Counted from the first letter of the stretch, positions 17,476 to 27,673 are shown. The stretch is 64,000 nt of DNA from UBA10649 sp965278965 (GCA_965278965.1 OZ257127.1:2294001-2358000); one strand, 5' to 3'. Made by a program: numbers and translations. The notes: a model not told the origin generated them from the letters alone.

Positions 17476-17694
17476 TCAGCCTTCGAGCTCGTCGATCAGG
17501 GGAGCCATCGCCTCGTGCAGCTCGCGCAGCTCCAGGGCCTCGTCGATGTAGCGGGTGTCGTAGTGGGCACCGCACGAGCAGTCGAGGACGAAGCGGCACA
17601 GGCCGTCGTCGAAGCGGCTCGTCAGCTCGTGCGCGGAGCGCTCGATCGTGGCGACGGTTGTCTCGGGACGGCGACGTCGGATGCGCAGGTTCAT
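17476..17694 (-). CDS. Small hypothetical protein with cysteine cluster
   Basis: A 72-residue protein with no recognised domain. It starts with a basic run (NLRIRRRR) and has CRFVLDCSCGAHYDTRY in the middle, a Cys/His cluster that could bind a metal, followed by an acidic helix ending in LIDELEG. ATG 17694 has GAAGGAG at the right distance; the open frame upstream to 17733 crosses the palindrome at 17708-17725 and is less likely. It is first in a two-gene unit with the helix-turn-helix protein downstream. Confidence 0.68.
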   Translation of the reverse strand: MNLRIRRRRPETTVATIERSAHELTSRFDDGLCRFVLDCSCGAHYDTRYIDEALELRELHEAMAPLIDELEG

Positions 17695-17707
17695 CACCGG
17701 CTCCTTC

Positions 17708-17725
17708 CTGTCTAGTAGTAGACAG
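17708..17725 (-). promoter_or_regulatory. Perfect dyad CTGTCTA-4-TAGACAG upstream of a small operon
   Basis: Two perfect 7-bp arms around GTAG lie directly upstream of the ribosome-binding site of the 72-residue cysteine-cluster gene. The position suits a repressor overlapping the promoter or transcription start; the downstream helix-turn-helix protein is the obvious candidate for binding it. Confidence 0.5.
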
Positions 17726-17826
17726 AATAGCACCGTCCGGACATCTCGCCGACACCTGTCGTCCCCCGCGTGTTCACCTGCCGTTCATCTTCTCCTCACG
17801 GCGACACCGCAAGCGAGCAGGACAGG

Positions 17827-18327
17827 TCAGTGCTTGGGGGCCTCGTCCTGGCGCAGCCAGGAGGCCCGGATCTCCGTCTCGGCCTCCGTCCGGCCGACCC
17901 AGGTCGCGCCCTCGACGCTCTTGCCGGGCTCGAGGTCCTTGTAGACCTCGAAGAAGTGCTGGATCTCCAGCCGGTCGAACTCCGGCACGTGGTGGATGTC
18001 GCGCAGGTGCTCGACCCGCGGGTCGCCGGCCGGTACGCACAGCACCTTGTCGTCGCCGCCGGCCTCGTCGGTCATCCGGAACATGCCGACGGCGCGGCAG
18101 CGGATCACGACGCCGGGGAACGTCGGCTCGGCGACGAGGACGAGGGCATCGAGCGGATCGCCGTCCTGGCCGAGGGTGTTGTCGATGAAGCCATAGTCGT
18201 GCGGGTAGCGGGTGGACGTGAACAGCATGCGGTCCAGCCGGATCCGGCCCGAGGAGTGGTCCATCTCGTACTTGTTCCGGCTGCCGGCGGGGATCTCGAT
18301 GGTCACGTCGAACACGAGCGGTTCCAC
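17827..18327 (-). CDS. ppa: Inorganic pyrophosphatase (family I)
   Basis: A 166-residue soluble pyrophosphatase, the normal length for the bacterial hexameric type. It hydrolyses PPi to phosphate and pulls biosynthetic reactions forward. Family features are [13 protein letters not shown] near the N terminus, the [11 protein letters not shown] segment, the metal-binding [11 protein letters not shown] near residue 55, and [13 protein letters not shown]. It is divergent from dacB, an arrangement also recalled from Mycobacterium (ppa next to dacB). Confidence 0.96.
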   Translation of the reverse strand: MEPLVFDVTIEIPAGSRNKYEMDHSSGRIRLDRMLFTSTRYPHDYGFIDNTLGQDGDPLDALVLVAEPTFPGVVIRCRAVGMFRMTDEAGGDDKVLCVPAGDPRVEHLRDIHHVPEFDRLEIQHFFEVYKDLEPGKSVEGATWVGRTEAETEIRASWLRQDEAPKH

Positions 18328-18410
18328 GCTGGCTCCTCCTCACGACAGCGGCCGGGCCGGCCGCGCACTGTCGCCTAGTGTTCCCTAAGGCCGTCGCGAA
18401 GGAGGGATCG

Positions 18411-19754
18411 GTGCACGCAGTGCGGGACCCGCGGGTGCGCGCCGCCGCTGCCGTCGTCGCCCTGGCCGCCCTTGCGGCCGCCGGAGCTCCGGCCCGCGCG
18501 GACTCGTCCCCGCCGCCGGCACCCGCCCCGATCGTGCTCGCGCCCGTCGAGCCGACGGCGGCCACGGCCGCCACGCCGACTCCCGCCGGCGTCAGCGCAC
18601 GCATCGACGACCTCGTCCGCGGCCGGCTCGGCGCCGCCTCGGTCGTCGTGCTGGATCCGGGCACGTCGACGGTCCTGTACAGCCGGAAGCCGGCGCGCGC
18701 CCGGATCCCCGCATCGACGACCAAGCTGACGACCGCCGTGGCCGCGCTGACGGCCCTCGACCCGCAGTCCCGGCTGGCCACCGTCGCCTACCGCGATGGC
18801 GGGACGGTCTACCTGGTCGGCGGCGGAGATCCGACCCTGGTTCGCCGCGGCGGCGGCGACCCCCTGACCGGGGGCGACGCGTCGATGCGGGACCTCGCCC
18901 GGCAGATCGCGTCGGCCCTCGGGTCCGGCGCGTCCGTCCAGCTCGCCTACGACGCGTCGGCGTTCCGCGGTCCCCGGCTCGGGCCGGGCTGGCCCGCGTC
19001 GTTCCCGGCCCAGGGCGTCGTCGCACCGGTCACGGCCCTCGTCGTCGACCACGCGCGCCAGCCGGGAGGAACGGCTCGCGTCGCGGACCCCCCGCGGCAG
19101 GCCGCACAGGTGCTGGCCGCTCAGCTGCGCGACCTCGGGGTGGTGGTGCGTTCCGTCGGCGAGGGCACCAGGCCGGAGTCCGCCGAGGAGATCGGGCGCG
19201 TCGAGTCCGCGACCGTCGCCGATCTCGTCCGCCGCATGCTCACCGACTCCGACGACGACATCGCCGAGGCCCTCGGCCACCTGGCGGGGGGCGCGGCGGT
19301 GGGCGAGCCGACCTTCGCCGGCGGAGCCCGAGCGGCGACGCAGGCGCTGGAGGCGCTCGGCCTGGACACCGGGGGCCTGGACCTCGCCGATGCCAGCGGG
19401 CTCTCACGCGAGAACGAGATCCCCGTGCGGCTGCTCGGCTCGCTGCTGACCGACGTCGCTCTGGGCACCCATCCCGTGCTGGGGACGATCGCCTCCGGCC
19501 TCGCAGTGGCGGGCCTGACGGGCACGCTCGCCGACCGGTATACGAGCGCGGCGACCAAACCCGGTCGCGGCTTCGTCCAGGCGAAGACCGGGACCCTCAC
19601 CGGTGTCGTCGCGCTGGCGGGGATCGTGCAGGACGCCGACGGTCGCGTGCTCGTCTTCGCGATGATCGCGAACGACGTGACGTCCATCCCGGCGACGCGG
19701 GAGACAATGGACGTCATCGCCAGCCGACTGGCGACCTGCGGCTGCACCTCGTGA
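18411..19754 (+). CDS. dacB: D-alanyl-D-alanine carboxypeptidase / endopeptidase (PBP4, S13 family)
   Basis: A 447-residue penicillin-binding protein of class C type 4. It has an N-terminal hydrophobic export signal ending near APARA. The active site SxxK is in PASTTKLTTAVAAL near residue 102, SxN-like ADASGLSRENEI near residue 330, and KTG in VQAKTGTLTGVV near residue 387. It trims peptidoglycan stem peptides outside the membrane. GTG 18411 follows GGAGG at a suitable distance; the longer frame from 18378 has no such site. It leads the chain dacB - zinc protease - tilS - hpt. Confidence 0.93.
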   Translation: MHAVRDPRVRAAAAVVALAALAAAGAPARADSSPPPAPAPIVLAPVEPTAATAATPTPAGVSARIDDLVRGRLGAASVVVLDPGTSTVLYSRKPARARIPASTTKLTTAVAALTALDPQSRLATVAYRDGGTVYLVGGGDPTLVRRGGGDPLTGGDASMRDLARQIASALGSGASVQLAYDASAFRGPRLGPGWPASFPAQGVVAPVTALVVDHARQPGGTARVADPPRQAAQVLAAQLRDLGVVVRSVGEGTRPESAEEIGRVESATVADLVRRMLTDSDDDIAEALGHLAGGAAVGEPTFAGGARAATQALEALGLDTGGLDLADASGLSRENEIPVRLLGSLLTDVALGTHPVLGTIASGLAVAGLTGTLADRYTSAATKPGRGFVQAKTGTLTGVVALAGIVQDADGRVLVFAMIANDVTSIPATRETMDVIASRLATCGCTS

Positions 19755-19779
19755 GCCGCGGAACGACGGACGGAGCCCG

Positions 19780-20859
19780 ATGACGCAGACGACCTCGGGC
19801 GACGAGCGGACGCCACCGGTCGACTGGGACCTCGCGATCGCCACAGCCCGACGGCTCGCGCCGAAGGGACCCGACCTGCCCCCCGAGGACGCCCGCGCGG
19901 CCGTGACGATGCTGCGCCGGCTGGCCGCCGAGGCGGTTATCCCCGTGCGCGAGGTGACCGGGCTCGTCGCCCCCGACGACTCACCGGCCGTCGTGGTCGA
20001 CCGCACCGGCTGGATCGTGTCGAACGTGACCGGGATGCGCGTCGTCCTCGGGCTGTGGGACGAGTTCGCCGAGCGGTCCGAGGCGGCGCCGGCGGTCATG
20101 CGGAGCCTGGGCTCGCGTGGGACCGCGCTTCAGCTCGGTGCGGTCCTCGCCTGGCTCTCGGGCAAGGTCCTCGGGCAGTTCGAGACGTTCGCCGACCCGG
20201 GCGAGCCCCGCCGGCTGCTCCTCGTCGCCCCGACGATCGTCAGCGTCGAGCGGCAGCTCGAGGTGCCCGAGCGGGACTTCCGGCTGTGGGTCTGCCTGCA
20301 CGAGGAGACCCACCGGGTGCAGTTCGGCGCGGTGCCCTGGCTGGCCGACCACCTCACGAGCCGGATCGCCGCGCTCCTGGAGGCGTCCGACCTCACCGTC
20401 CGCGAGACCCTTCAGCGGCTCGTCGCGTTCGCATATGCGCTCGTCCGGTCGCTGCGGTCCGACGCCGAGGCGAGCGTCGTCGAGGCCGTCCTCACGCCGG
20501 CGCAGCGCACGGTGTTCGACGAGCTCACCGCGCTCATGTCACTGCTGGAGGGGCACGCCGACGTCGTGATGGACGCCGTCGGCCCCGCGGTGGTGCCTTC
20601 CGTCGAGCTGATCCGCGAGCGGTTCTCGCGGCGGCGTGAGCAGCCCGGAACCCTGGACTCCCTGGCCCGCAAGGCACTGGGCATGGACGCGAAGATGCGC
20701 CAGTACAGCGACGGTGCGGCGTTCGTGCGGTTCGTCGTCGACGAGGTCGGGATGGCCGGCTTCAACCGTGTCTGGGCGTCGCCGGAGTCGCTGCCGAGCC
20801 GGTCGGAGATCCACGACCCGTCGGCCTGGCTGGATCGCGTCGGGCGCAGCGGGTCATGA
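19780..20859 (+). CDS. Zinc-dependent metalloprotease-like protein (DUF2342 / F420 biosynthesis-associated family)
   Basis: A 359-residue protein of the actinobacterial family with an HExxH motif, here HEETH at about residue 176 (CLHEETHRVQFGAVPW). The second half has LMSLLEGHADVVMDAVG, which can supply the third zinc ligand (E/H). It is conserved between dacB and tilS in many actinobacteria. The true substrate is unknown and the coenzyme F420 link comes only from automated naming. It starts 25 nt after dacB, and its stop overlaps tilS by 4 nt. Confidence 0.88.
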   Translation: MTQTTSGDERTPPVDWDLAIATARRLAPKGPDLPPEDARAAVTMLRRLAAEAVIPVREVTGLVAPDDSPAVVVDRTGWIVSNVTGMRVVLGLWDEFAERSEAAPAVMRSLGSRGTALQLGAVLAWLSGKVLGQFETFADPGEPRRLLLVAPTIVSVERQLEVPERDFRLWVCLHEETHRVQFGAVPWLADHLTSRIAALLEASDLTVRETLQRLVAFAYALVRSLRSDAEASVVEAVLTPAQRTVFDELTALMSLLEGHADVVMDAVGPAVVPSVELIRERFSRRREQPGTLDSLARKALGMDAKMRQYSDGAAFVRFVVDEVGMAGFNRVWASPESLPSRSEIHDPSAWLDRVGRSGS

Positions 20860-21872
20860 GCGGGAGCCGGGCGTCCGCCGAGCTGCTGGCGGTACGTGCG
20901 GCCGTCGACGACGCGCTGAGCGACCTGCCGTCCGGCACTGCGGTCCTCGCGGGCTGCTCCGGCGGCCCGGACTCCCTCGCGCTCGCCGGTGCACTGGGCT
21001 GGGTGGCCCCCCGCCGCGGCCTGCACGCGCACGCGATCGTCGTCGACCACGGGCTGCAGGACGGTTCGGCGGCGGTTGCCCGGCGGGCGGCGGACCTGTG
21101 CGCGCGGCTCGGGGTTGATGCCCGCGTGGTCCCCGTCGAGGTCGGGACCGTCGGCGGTCCCGAGGCCGCTGCCCGGACCGCCCGGCGAGCCGCGCTCGAG
21201 CGCGGTGCCGCCGCGCTCGGGTCGCCCGTCATCCTCCTGGGCCACACGCGCGACGACCAGGCGGAGACGGTTCTGCTGCGGCTGGCGCGCGGATCGGGCG
21301 CCCGCACGCTCGCGGCGATGGCGGCCCGCACGGGTCCGTGGCGGCGGCCGCTGCTGGACCTGCCCCGCTCGGACGTCCACGCGGCGGCGCGCGAGCTGCT
21401 GGAACCCGTCGGCGGCGAGCCGTGGTCGGACCCGCACAACGACGACCCCGCGTTCGCACGGGTGCGGGTGCGCGGGCTGCTCGCCGCCGTGAGCGCCGAG
21501 CTCGGCCCCGGCGTCAGCGTCGGCCTGGCGCGCAGCGCTGCCCTGCTGCGCGATGACGCGGACGCGCTGGACGCCCTCGCCGCGGAGGCGTTCGCGCGGG
21601 TCGTCGCCGACGACGGGTCAGCTGCCTGCGACGACCTGGCCGAGCTGTTGACGGCCGTGCGCACCCGGGTCCTGCGCCTGATGTGCGTCGCGGCGGGGAG
21701 CCCGGCGGACCGGCTGGACCTCGAGCACGTCCGTCAGGTGCACGCGCTCGTCGTCGCCTGGCACGGCCAGGGGCCGGTCGCGCTCCCGGGGCGGGTCGAG
21801 GCCGCCCGTGGGTGTGGCAGGCTGTGCCTTCGTCCGGTCCGATCTGCGACGTGGAGTGCCAGTGGAGCCTGA
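20856..21872 (+). CDS. tilS: tRNA(Ile)-lysidine synthase
   Basis: A 338-residue PP-loop ATPase that modifies C34 of the minor tRNA-Ile (CAU anticodon) to lysidine so that it reads AUA. The PP-loop SGGPDS is near residue 33 ([12 protein letters not shown]) and the conserved [20 protein letters not shown] near residue 128. The C-terminal part is short, as in other actinobacterial TilS. ATG 20856 overlaps the previous stop. The 3' end overlaps the start of hpt by 11 nt, as often seen for tilS-hpt pairs. Confidence 0.94.
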   Translation: MSGSRASAELLAVRAAVDDALSDLPSGTAVLAGCSGGPDSLALAGALGWVAPRRGLHAHAIVVDHGLQDGSAAVARRAADLCARLGVDARVVPVEVGTVGGPEAAARTARRAALERGAAALGSPVILLGHTRDDQAETVLLRLARGSGARTLAAMAARTGPWRRPLLDLPRSDVHAAARELLEPVGGEPWSDPHNDDPAFARVRVRGLLAAVSAELGPGVSVGLARSAALLRDDADALDALAAEAFARVVADDGSAACDDLAELLTAVRTRVLRLMCVAAGSPADRLDLEHVRQVHALVVAWHGQGPVALPGRVEAARGCGRLCLRPVRSATWSASGA

Positions 21873-22416
21873 CGACATCTCCTCCGAGCTCGCGCACGTG
21901 CTCGTGACGGAGGAGCAGATCGACACCCGGCTCGCCGAGCTCGCCGCGGAGGTCGACGCGGACTACGCGGGCAAGGACCTCCTCCTCGTGGGCGTCCTCA
22001 AGGGCGCCGTCATGGTCATGGCCGACCTCGCGCGCGCCCTGCACCGCAGCGCTGACATGGACTGGATGGCGGTCTCCTCCTACGGGTCCGGCACCAAGAG
22101 CAGCGGCGTCGTCCGGATCCTCAAGGACCTCGACGTCGACCTCACGGGCCGGCACGTCCTCCTGGTCGAGGACATCCTCGACTCCGGGCTGACGCTCTCC
22201 TGGCTCCTGCGGAACCTGCGATCTCGAAACCCGGCATCCGTCGAGGTCTTCACGCTCCTGCGCAAACCGGACGCCATGAAGGTCGCGGTCACCCCCCGCT
22301 ACGTGGGGTTCGACATCCCCAACGAGTTCGTCGTCGGGTACGGCCTGGACTTCGCCGAGCGGTACCGCAACCTGCGGTGCGTCGGCACTCTCGCCCCGCA
22401 CGTCTACGGCGGCTGA
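21862..22416 (+). CDS. hpt: Hypoxanthine(-guanine) phosphoribosyltransferase
   Basis: A 184-residue purine salvage enzyme that makes IMP/GMP from hypoxanthine/guanine and PRPP. It has the family's [18 protein letters not shown] segment, the PRPP-binding loop [17 protein letters not shown] near residue 100, and [20 protein letters not shown] near the C terminus. GTG 21862 is chosen because it follows a purine-rich stretch and gives the usual family length; the open frame upstream runs into tilS. ftsH follows 91 nt downstream. Confidence 0.95.
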   Translation: MEPDDISSELAHVLVTEEQIDTRLAELAAEVDADYAGKDLLLVGVLKGAVMVMADLARALHRSADMDWMAVSSYGSGTKSSGVVRILKDLDVDLTGRHVLLVEDILDSGLTLSWLLRNLRSRNPASVEVFTLLRKPDAMKVAVTPRYVGFDIPNEFVVGYGLDFAERYRNLRCVGTLAPHVYGG

Positions 22417-22507
22417 ACCCGGAGCTGCACGACCCCGTAGCAGGCGTTCGCGGCAAGCGGAAGTCCGTGCGGTCCGATGGCCACGGTCCGCGTAGTACCG
22501 TGAGGCG

Positions 22508-24520
22508 GTGGATGTGCGGAAGATCTTGCGCGGCCCGATCTTCTGGATCGCGCTCGTCGTGCTGTTCGTGCTGATCGGCTCGAGTTTCCTCTCGGGGATC
22601 GGCGCGCCCGAGCAGGTCGACACCAGTGTCGCGATCTCCGACATCCAGGACAACAAGGTCGACACGGGCACGATCACCGATCGCGACCAGGTCCTGGACC
22701 TCACCCTGAACGACGGCACCAAGATCCGCACCCAGTACATCGACGGCCAGGGCGTCAACCTCCAGGAGCTCCTGCAGGAGAAGGCCGACTCCGGCAACCT
22801 GCCGGGCGGCTACAACGTCGTGGTGCCGAGTGAGAGCGTCCTCGTCACGCTCCTGGTCTCGCTGCTGCCCGTCGCGCTGATCGTGCTGCTCTTCTTCTTC
22901 CTCATGAGCCAGATGCAGGGCGGCGGCTCTCGCGTCATGAACTTCGGCAAGTCCAAGGCGAAGATGATCACCAAGGACATGCCAGCGACGACCTTCGCCG
23001 ATGTCGCCGGCGCCGACGAGGCCGTCGAGGAGCTGGAGGAGATCAAGGACTTCCTCGCCGACCCGGCACGGTTCCAGGCCGTCGGCGCGAAGATCCCCAA
23101 GGGCGTCCTGCTGTACGGACCGCCCGGCACCGGCAAGACCCTGCTCGCCCGAGCGGTCGCCGGAGAGGCGGGCGTCCCCTTCTTCTCGATCTCCGGCTCG
23201 GACTTCGTCGAGATGTTCGTCGGCGTCGGTGCCAGCCGGGTCCGCGACCTGTTCCAGCAGGCCAAGGAGAACGCTCCGGCGATCATCTTCGTCGACGAGA
23301 TCGACGCCGTCGGCCGCCACCGCGGCGCTGGCATGGGCGGCGGTCACGACGAGCGCGAGCAGACGCTGAACCAGATGCTGGTCGAGATGGACGGCTTCGA
23401 CGTCAACGCGAACGTCATCCTCATCGCGGCGACCAACCGCCCGGACATCCTCGACCCGGCGCTCCTGCGGCCCGGCCGGTTCGACCGGCAGATCGCCGTC
23501 GAGCGGCCCGACCTCAACGGGCGGTTCGCCATCCTCCAGGTGCACGCGAAGGGCAAGCCGTTGGCACCGGCCGTCGACCTCATGGCCGTGGCCCGCCGCA
23601 CGCCGGGCTTCACCGGCGCCGACCTCGCGAACGTGCTGAACGAGGCCGCGCTGCTGACCGCGCGCACCGACGCGAAGCTCATCGACGACGCCGCCCTCGA
23701 CGAGGCGATCGACCGGGTCATCGCCGGCCCGCAGAAGCGCACGCGCGTCATGGACGATCTCGAGAAGAAGATCACGGCATACCACGAGGCCGGCCACGCC
23801 CTGGTCGCCGCGGCGCTCCCCGGGAACGACCCGGTGCACAAGATCACGATCATGCCTCGAGGCCGGGCCCTCGGCTACACGATGGTTCTGCCGGACCAGG
23901 ACAAGTACTCGACGACCCGCAGCCAGATGCTCAACACGCTCGCGTACATGCTCGGCGGCCGTGCGGCGGAGGAGTTGATCTTCCACGACCCGACCACCGG
24001 CGCGTCCAACGACATCGAGAAGGCGACGGCGGTCGCGCGGGCGATGGTCACGCAGTACGGCATGACCGAGCGGCTCGGCGCGATCCAGTACGGCAAGGAC
24101 GCCAGCGAGCCCTTCCTCGGCCGCGACATGGGTCATGTCCGCGACTACTCCGAGGAGGTCGCCGCCGCGATCGACGAGGAGGTGCGTTCCTTCATCGAGG
24201 TGGCGCACCAGGAGGCGTACGACCTGCTCGTCGCCAACCGCGACGTCCTCGACGCGATGGTGCTGGCCCTGCTGGACCGCGAGACCTTGGACAAGGGGGA
24301 GATCGAGGAGATCTTCGCCGAGCTCCACCTTCGCGAGCCGCGCGCAGCGTGGACCGGCTCGGCCCGCCGGCGTCCGGATGAGCGCGGGCCGGTGCTGACC
24401 CCGTCAGAGGTCGCGGCGCTGCCGGGCGGGTCGACCAACGGCCACGGTTCGCCGAACGGCCACGGACCGGGCGGGGCCGTGCCGGCCGATGCCCCGTTCG
24501 GCGTGGGCGACCAGTCGTGA
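22508..24520 (+). CDS. ftsH: ATP-dependent zinc metalloprotease FtsH
   Basis: A 670-residue membrane-anchored AAA protease that degrades misfolded membrane proteins and regulators. Membrane segments lie at about residues 9-28 and 112-137 with the extracytoplasmic domain between. The AAA domain has Walker A GPPGTGKT near residue 203, Walker [14 protein letters not shown] near residue 258, and the second region of homology with [19 protein letters not shown]. The zinc site HEAGH is near residue 426. The tail after residue 620 is Gly/Asn/His-rich. GTG 22508 has GAGG just upstream, and TAGTAC at 22493-22498 is a plausible -10. Confidence 0.97.
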   Translation: MDVRKILRGPIFWIALVVLFVLIGSSFLSGIGAPEQVDTSVAISDIQDNKVDTGTITDRDQVLDLTLNDGTKIRTQYIDGQGVNLQELLQEKADSGNLPGGYNVVVPSESVLVTLLVSLLPVALIVLLFFFLMSQMQGGGSRVMNFGKSKAKMITKDMPATTFADVAGADEAVEELEEIKDFLADPARFQAVGAKIPKGVLLYGPPGTGKTLLARAVAGEAGVPFFSISGSDFVEMFVGVGASRVRDLFQQAKENAPAIIFVDEIDAVGRHRGAGMGGGHDEREQTLNQMLVEMDGFDVNANVILIAATNRPDILDPALLRPGRFDRQIAVERPDLNGRFAILQVHAKGKPLAPAVDLMAVARRTPGFTGADLANVLNEAALLTARTDAKLIDDAALDEAIDRVIAGPQKRTRVMDDLEKKITAYHEAGHALVAAALPGNDPVHKITIMPRGRALGYTMVLPDQDKYSTTRSQMLNTLAYMLGGRAAEELIFHDPTTGASNDIEKATAVARAMVTQYGMTERLGAIQYGKDASEPFLGRDMGHVRDYSEEVAAAIDEEVRSFIEVAHQEAYDLLVANRDVLDAMVLALLDRETLDKGEIEEIFAELHLREPRAAWTGSARRRPDERGPVLTPSEVAALPGGSTNGHGSPNGHGPGGAVPADAPFGVGDQS

Positions 24521-25128
24521 CGAGCGTTGACCCGCTGACCCTCCCGGGCGACCAGGTGGGCCGTCCGTTCGACGCCGAGGCGGCCGAGCGCGCGGTGCGC
24601 GACCTCCTGGTCGCGGTGGGGGAGGACCCCGACCGTGACGGGCTGCGCGACACCCCGGCGCGGGTGGCACGCGCCTACGCGGAGGTGTTCCGGGGCCTGA
24701 CGATGACCCCGGACGAGGTACTGACGACGACCTTCGACCTCGGCCACGACGAGATGGTCCTCGTCAAGGACATCGAGCTGTACAGCACGTGCGAGCACCA
24801 CCTCGTGCCGTTCCACGGCGTCGCGCACATCGGCTACATCCCCAACAGCAGCGGCCGGATCACGGGCCTGTCCAAGCTCGCCCGGCTCGTCGACGTGTTC
24901 GCCAAGCGTCCCCAGGTGCAGGAGCGGCTCACCACGCAGGTCGCCGACTCGCTGATGCGGATCCTCGAGCCGCGCGGAGCGATCGTCGTGCTCGAGGCCG
25001 AGCACCTGTGCATGTCGATGCGCGGGGTCCGCAAGCCCGGCGCGCGCACCGTGACCAGCGCCGTGCGCGGGAGCCTGCGCGATGCGACGACGCGCGCTGA
25101 GGCCATGGCACTCATCCTCGGACGCTAG
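24517..25128 (+). CDS. folE: GTP cyclohydrolase I
   Basis: A 203-residue enzyme that converts GTP to dihydroneopterin triphosphate, the first step of folate synthesis. It shows the zinc ligands in [13 protein letters not shown] near residue 91 and [15 protein letters not shown] near residue 165, and the [12 protein letters not shown] helix. Length and motifs are typical. GTG 24517 overlaps the ftsH stop by 4 nt; folP follows after 2 nt, so ftsH-folE-folP-folBK read as one operon. Confidence 0.97.
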   Translation: MTSVDPLTLPGDQVGRPFDAEAAERAVRDLLVAVGEDPDRDGLRDTPARVARAYAEVFRGLTMTPDEVLTTTFDLGHDEMVLVKDIELYSTCEHHLVPFHGVAHIGYIPNSSGRITGLSKLARLVDVFAKRPQVQERLTTQVADSLMRILEPRGAIVVLEAEHLCMSMRGVRKPGARTVTSAVRGSLRDATTRAEAMALILGR

Positions 25129-25130
25129 GC

Positions 25131-26003
25131 GTGGGCTCGCCGCGGCGTCCTGGCGGACTGCCCGAGCCGCTCGCAGCACTGGACCGGACCGCCGTCATGG
25201 GCGTCCTCAACGTCACGCCCGACTCGTTCTCCGACGGCGGTCGCTTCCTCGACGTCGACCGTGCGGTCGCGCACGGCCTGGCGCTGCATGCTGCCGGCGC
25301 CGACCTCGTCGACGTCGGCGGTGAGTCGACGCGGCCGGGCGCGGTGCGCGTGCCCGCGGACGAGGAGACCGGTCGCGTCCTGCCGGTGATCTCCGCGCTC
25401 GTCGAGGCCGGGGTGGTCGTCAGCGTCGACACCATGCGGGCGACGTGCGCCCGGGCGGCGGTCGCCGCCGGCGCCGCCGTCGTCAACGACGTCAGTGGGG
25501 GTCTCGCCGACCCCGAGATGCACGCGGCGGTCGCGGAGCTCGGCGTGCCGTACGTCGCCATGCACTGGCGTGGTCCGAGCGCGACGATGGCATCCCTCGC
25601 CCGCTACGACGATGTCGAGGCCGAGGTCGAGGCGGAGCTGCTGGCTCGGGTCGATGCCGCGATGTCCGCCGGTGTCGCACGTGATCGGCTCGTCCTCGAT
25701 CCGGGCCTGGGGTTCGCCAAGGAGGCCGACCACAACTGGGCCCTGCTGAACGGGATCGACCGGCTCCTCGGCCACGGGCTGCCCGTGCTCGTCGGCACCT
25801 CCCGCAAGCGGTTCCTCGGCTCCCTGCTCGCGGACGCGACCGGCGAGCCGCGCACCCTCGACGACCGTGACAACGCGACGGCGGCGACCTCCGCGCTCGC
25901 TGCAGCGCACGGGGTGTGGGCCGTCCGGGTGCACGACGTGCGGGGCAGCCTCGACGCCGTGCAGGTAGCCGCGGCCTGGACGCGGGGGAGCGAGCATGGC
26001 TGA
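25131..26003 (+). CDS. folP: Dihydropteroate synthase
   Basis: A 290-residue TIM-barrel enzyme joining the pterin pyrophosphate to p-aminobenzoate; it is the sulfonamide target. Family motifs are GVLNVTPDSFSDGG near residue 24, DVGGESTRPGA near residue 62, NDVSGG near residue 119, DPGLGFAK near residue 188, and GTSRKRFLG near residue 222. GTG 25131 is 2 nt after folE, and the 3' end overlaps folBK by 8 nt. Confidence 0.97.
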   Translation: MGSPRRPGGLPEPLAALDRTAVMGVLNVTPDSFSDGGRFLDVDRAVAHGLALHAAGADLVDVGGESTRPGAVRVPADEETGRVLPVISALVEAGVVVSVDTMRATCARAAVAAGAAVVNDVSGGLADPEMHAAVAELGVPYVAMHWRGPSATMASLARYDDVEAEVEAELLARVDAAMSAGVARDRLVLDPGLGFAKEADHNWALLNGIDRLLGHGLPVLVGTSRKRFLGSLLADATGEPRTLDDRDNATAATSALAAAHGVWAVRVHDVRGSLDAVQVAAAWTRGSEHG

Positions 26004-26877
26004 GCAACCGGACCGCATCGTCGTCACCGGGATCCGTGGGCACGGGCGCCACGGCGTCTTCGACCACGAGCGCCACGACGGGCAGGAGTTCACCGTCGAC
26101 GTCGAGCTTGAGGTGGCGACGTCGACGGCAGCCCGCAGTGACGACCTCTCCGACACCGTCGACTACGGCGCCGTCGCCGTCGCGGTGCACGAGCTGATCG
26201 TCGGTGAGCCCGTCGACCTCGTCGAGACGCTGGCGGAGCGCGTCGCCGACGCCTGCCTGGAGTTCGGGCCGGTGTCCGCTGTCCACGTGACGGTGCACAA
26301 GCCGCACGCGCCGATCCCGGTGCCGTTCGACGACGTGCAGCTGCGAATCACTCGGCGGCGCCCGCCGGTACGGCGGCCGGTCGCGCTTGGCCTGGGCTCC
26401 AACCTCGGCGACTCGGCGCAGACCCTGCAGTCCGCCCTCGACGAGCTCGCGGCCGTCCCGGGCCTGGACCTCAGCGCGGTGTCACCGGTCTACCGCACCG
26501 CTCCCGTCGGCGGACCGGAGCAGTCGGACTACCTGAACGCCGTCGCCGTCGGCACGACGACCCTCGCACCGCTCGACCTGCTCGCCGCGATGCAGGCGGT
26601 CGAGCAGGACCACCATCGCGAGCGGGTGGTCCGCTGGGGCCCGCGCACGCTGGACGTCGATGTCCTCGCCCTCGGCGACCTCGTCGTCGACGAGCCGGCG
26701 CTCACGGTGCCGCACCCGCGTGCGCACGAGCGGGCCTTCGTGCTCGTGCCGTGGTGCGCTGCCGACCCGGCCGCCGTGATCCCCGGACACGGCGCCGTCG
26801 CCGGCCTTGCCGCCGCGATCGACACGGCAGGCGTGGTTCCGGCCGGGATCGACCTGGTCCTGCCGGGGGCGCGGTGA
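25996..26877 (+). CDS. folK: Dihydroneopterin aldolase - HPPK bifunctional fusion
   Basis: A 293-residue fusion of two successive folate enzymes. Residues 1-120 are dihydroneopterin aldolase (FolB: TGIRGHGRHGVFDHERHDGQ, DTVDYGAVA, ETLAERVAD). Residues 127-290 are 6-hydroxymethyl-7,8-dihydropterin pyrophosphokinase (FolK: LGLGSNLGDS, RTAPVGGPEQSDYLNAV, RWGPRTLDVDVL, PHPRAHERAFVLVP). In Mycobacterium the two are separate neighbouring genes; here they are in one frame with a short linker. ATG 25996 overlaps folP; its stop overlaps the DUF3180 gene by 4 nt. Confidence 0.94.
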   Translation: MAEQPDRIVVTGIRGHGRHGVFDHERHDGQEFTVDVELEVATSTAARSDDLSDTVDYGAVAVAVHELIVGEPVDLVETLAERVADACLEFGPVSAVHVTVHKPHAPIPVPFDDVQLRITRRRPPVRRPVALGLGSNLGDSAQTLQSALDELAAVPGLDLSAVSPVYRTAPVGGPEQSDYLNAVAVGTTTLAPLDLLAAMQAVEQDHHRERVVRWGPRTLDVDVLALGDLVVDEPALTVPHPRAHERAFVLVPWCAADPAAVIPGHGAVAGLAAAIDTAGVVPAGIDLVLPGAR

Positions 26878-27359
26878 ACCCGATGTCGCCGACCCGGGCG
26901 CGGATGCTGGTCGCCACGGCCGTGATCTGCGCGGCGGTCGGGTGGGGGCTCGTCCAGATCGTGTACTCGTGGAACGGCCGGCTCGTGCCGGTGCCGTGGC
27001 TGGCGGCCGCGGCGCTGTGGCTCGTCGCCGCCGCCGTGGCCTACTGGACGTGGTCGAGCCGCCCGCGGCTGCAGCGTCGACCGGGATCGCGGCCGATGCC
27101 TCCGGTCGTCGCCGCTCGCTCCGCTGCCCTGGCGATGGCGGCCTCGCGGATCGGCGCGGTCGTCGCCGGCTTCTACGCCGGCATCGCTGTCGCGATGCTG
27201 TCGCACCTGATGTCCGAGACCGGCACGGTGACTTTCTGGGCGTCGACCGCCGCAGCCGTCGGCGGGCTCGCGCTCGTCGCGTCCGGGCTCTGGCTCGAGC
27301 ACGTGTGCCGCCTCCCGCTCGACCCGCCCGGACCGTCCGCCGGCACCCCCGCGGGCTAG
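26874..27359 (+). CDS. DUF3180 membrane protein
   Basis: A 161-residue protein with four predicted membrane segments (about residues 8-27, 38-55, 80-105 and 117-138). It is the DUF3180 protein conserved directly after folK in many actinobacteria (Rv3605c position in M. tuberculosis, from memory). Function is unknown; the constant link to folate genes suggests a transport or membrane-assembly role, which is inference. GTG 26874 overlaps the folBK stop; the open frame upstream is a shadow of folK. Confidence 0.85.
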   Translation: MNPMSPTRARMLVATAVICAAVGWGLVQIVYSWNGRLVPVPWLAAAALWLVAAAVAYWTWSSRPRLQRRPGSRPMPPVVAARSAALAMAASRIGAVVAGFYAGIAVAMLSHLMSETGTVTFWASTAAAVGGLALVASGLWLEHVCRLPLDPPGPSAGTPAG

Positions 27360-27369
27360 GCTCGCGCGC

Positions 27370-27666
27370 ATGAGCGACGTCGCCCTCGAGGACCTGCCGT
27401 TCGACGAGCTGCGGCAGCGCGCGTTCAAGCGCGCCGAGCACCACCTCGACCTCGGGTTCTTCACCGACCTGTTCTCGCACATGCCCGGGATGGTCGCGAT
27501 CGAGGGCGAGGGCGGAGACCTCGGCGCCGTCGGCGGGACCTTCATCGAGACCGTCCGCGCCGTGCGGCAGATGATCGGCGACGACGACTCCCAGCTCGAC
27601 GAGACCAGCAAGGAGCTGCTGCGCGCGCGGTTCGTCACCTACCTGCGCGAGCACGGCGAGGACTGA
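27370..27666 (+). CDS. Small conserved hypothetical protein
   Basis: A 98-residue acidic protein without membrane segments or a recognised domain. It is mostly helical, with the central VAIEGEGGDLGAVGGTFIETV segment as its most distinctive part. It starts 10 nt after the DUF3180 gene and is followed by a hairpin, so it ends the folate operon. Codon use and the tight spacing support a real gene. No function can be assigned. Confidence 0.72.
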   Translation: MSDVALEDLPFDELRQRAFKRAEHHLDLGFFTDLFSHMPGMVAIEGEGGDLGAVGGTFIETVRAVRQMIGDDDSQLDETSKELLRARFVTYLREHGED

Positions 27667-27673
27667 CCCTCTT

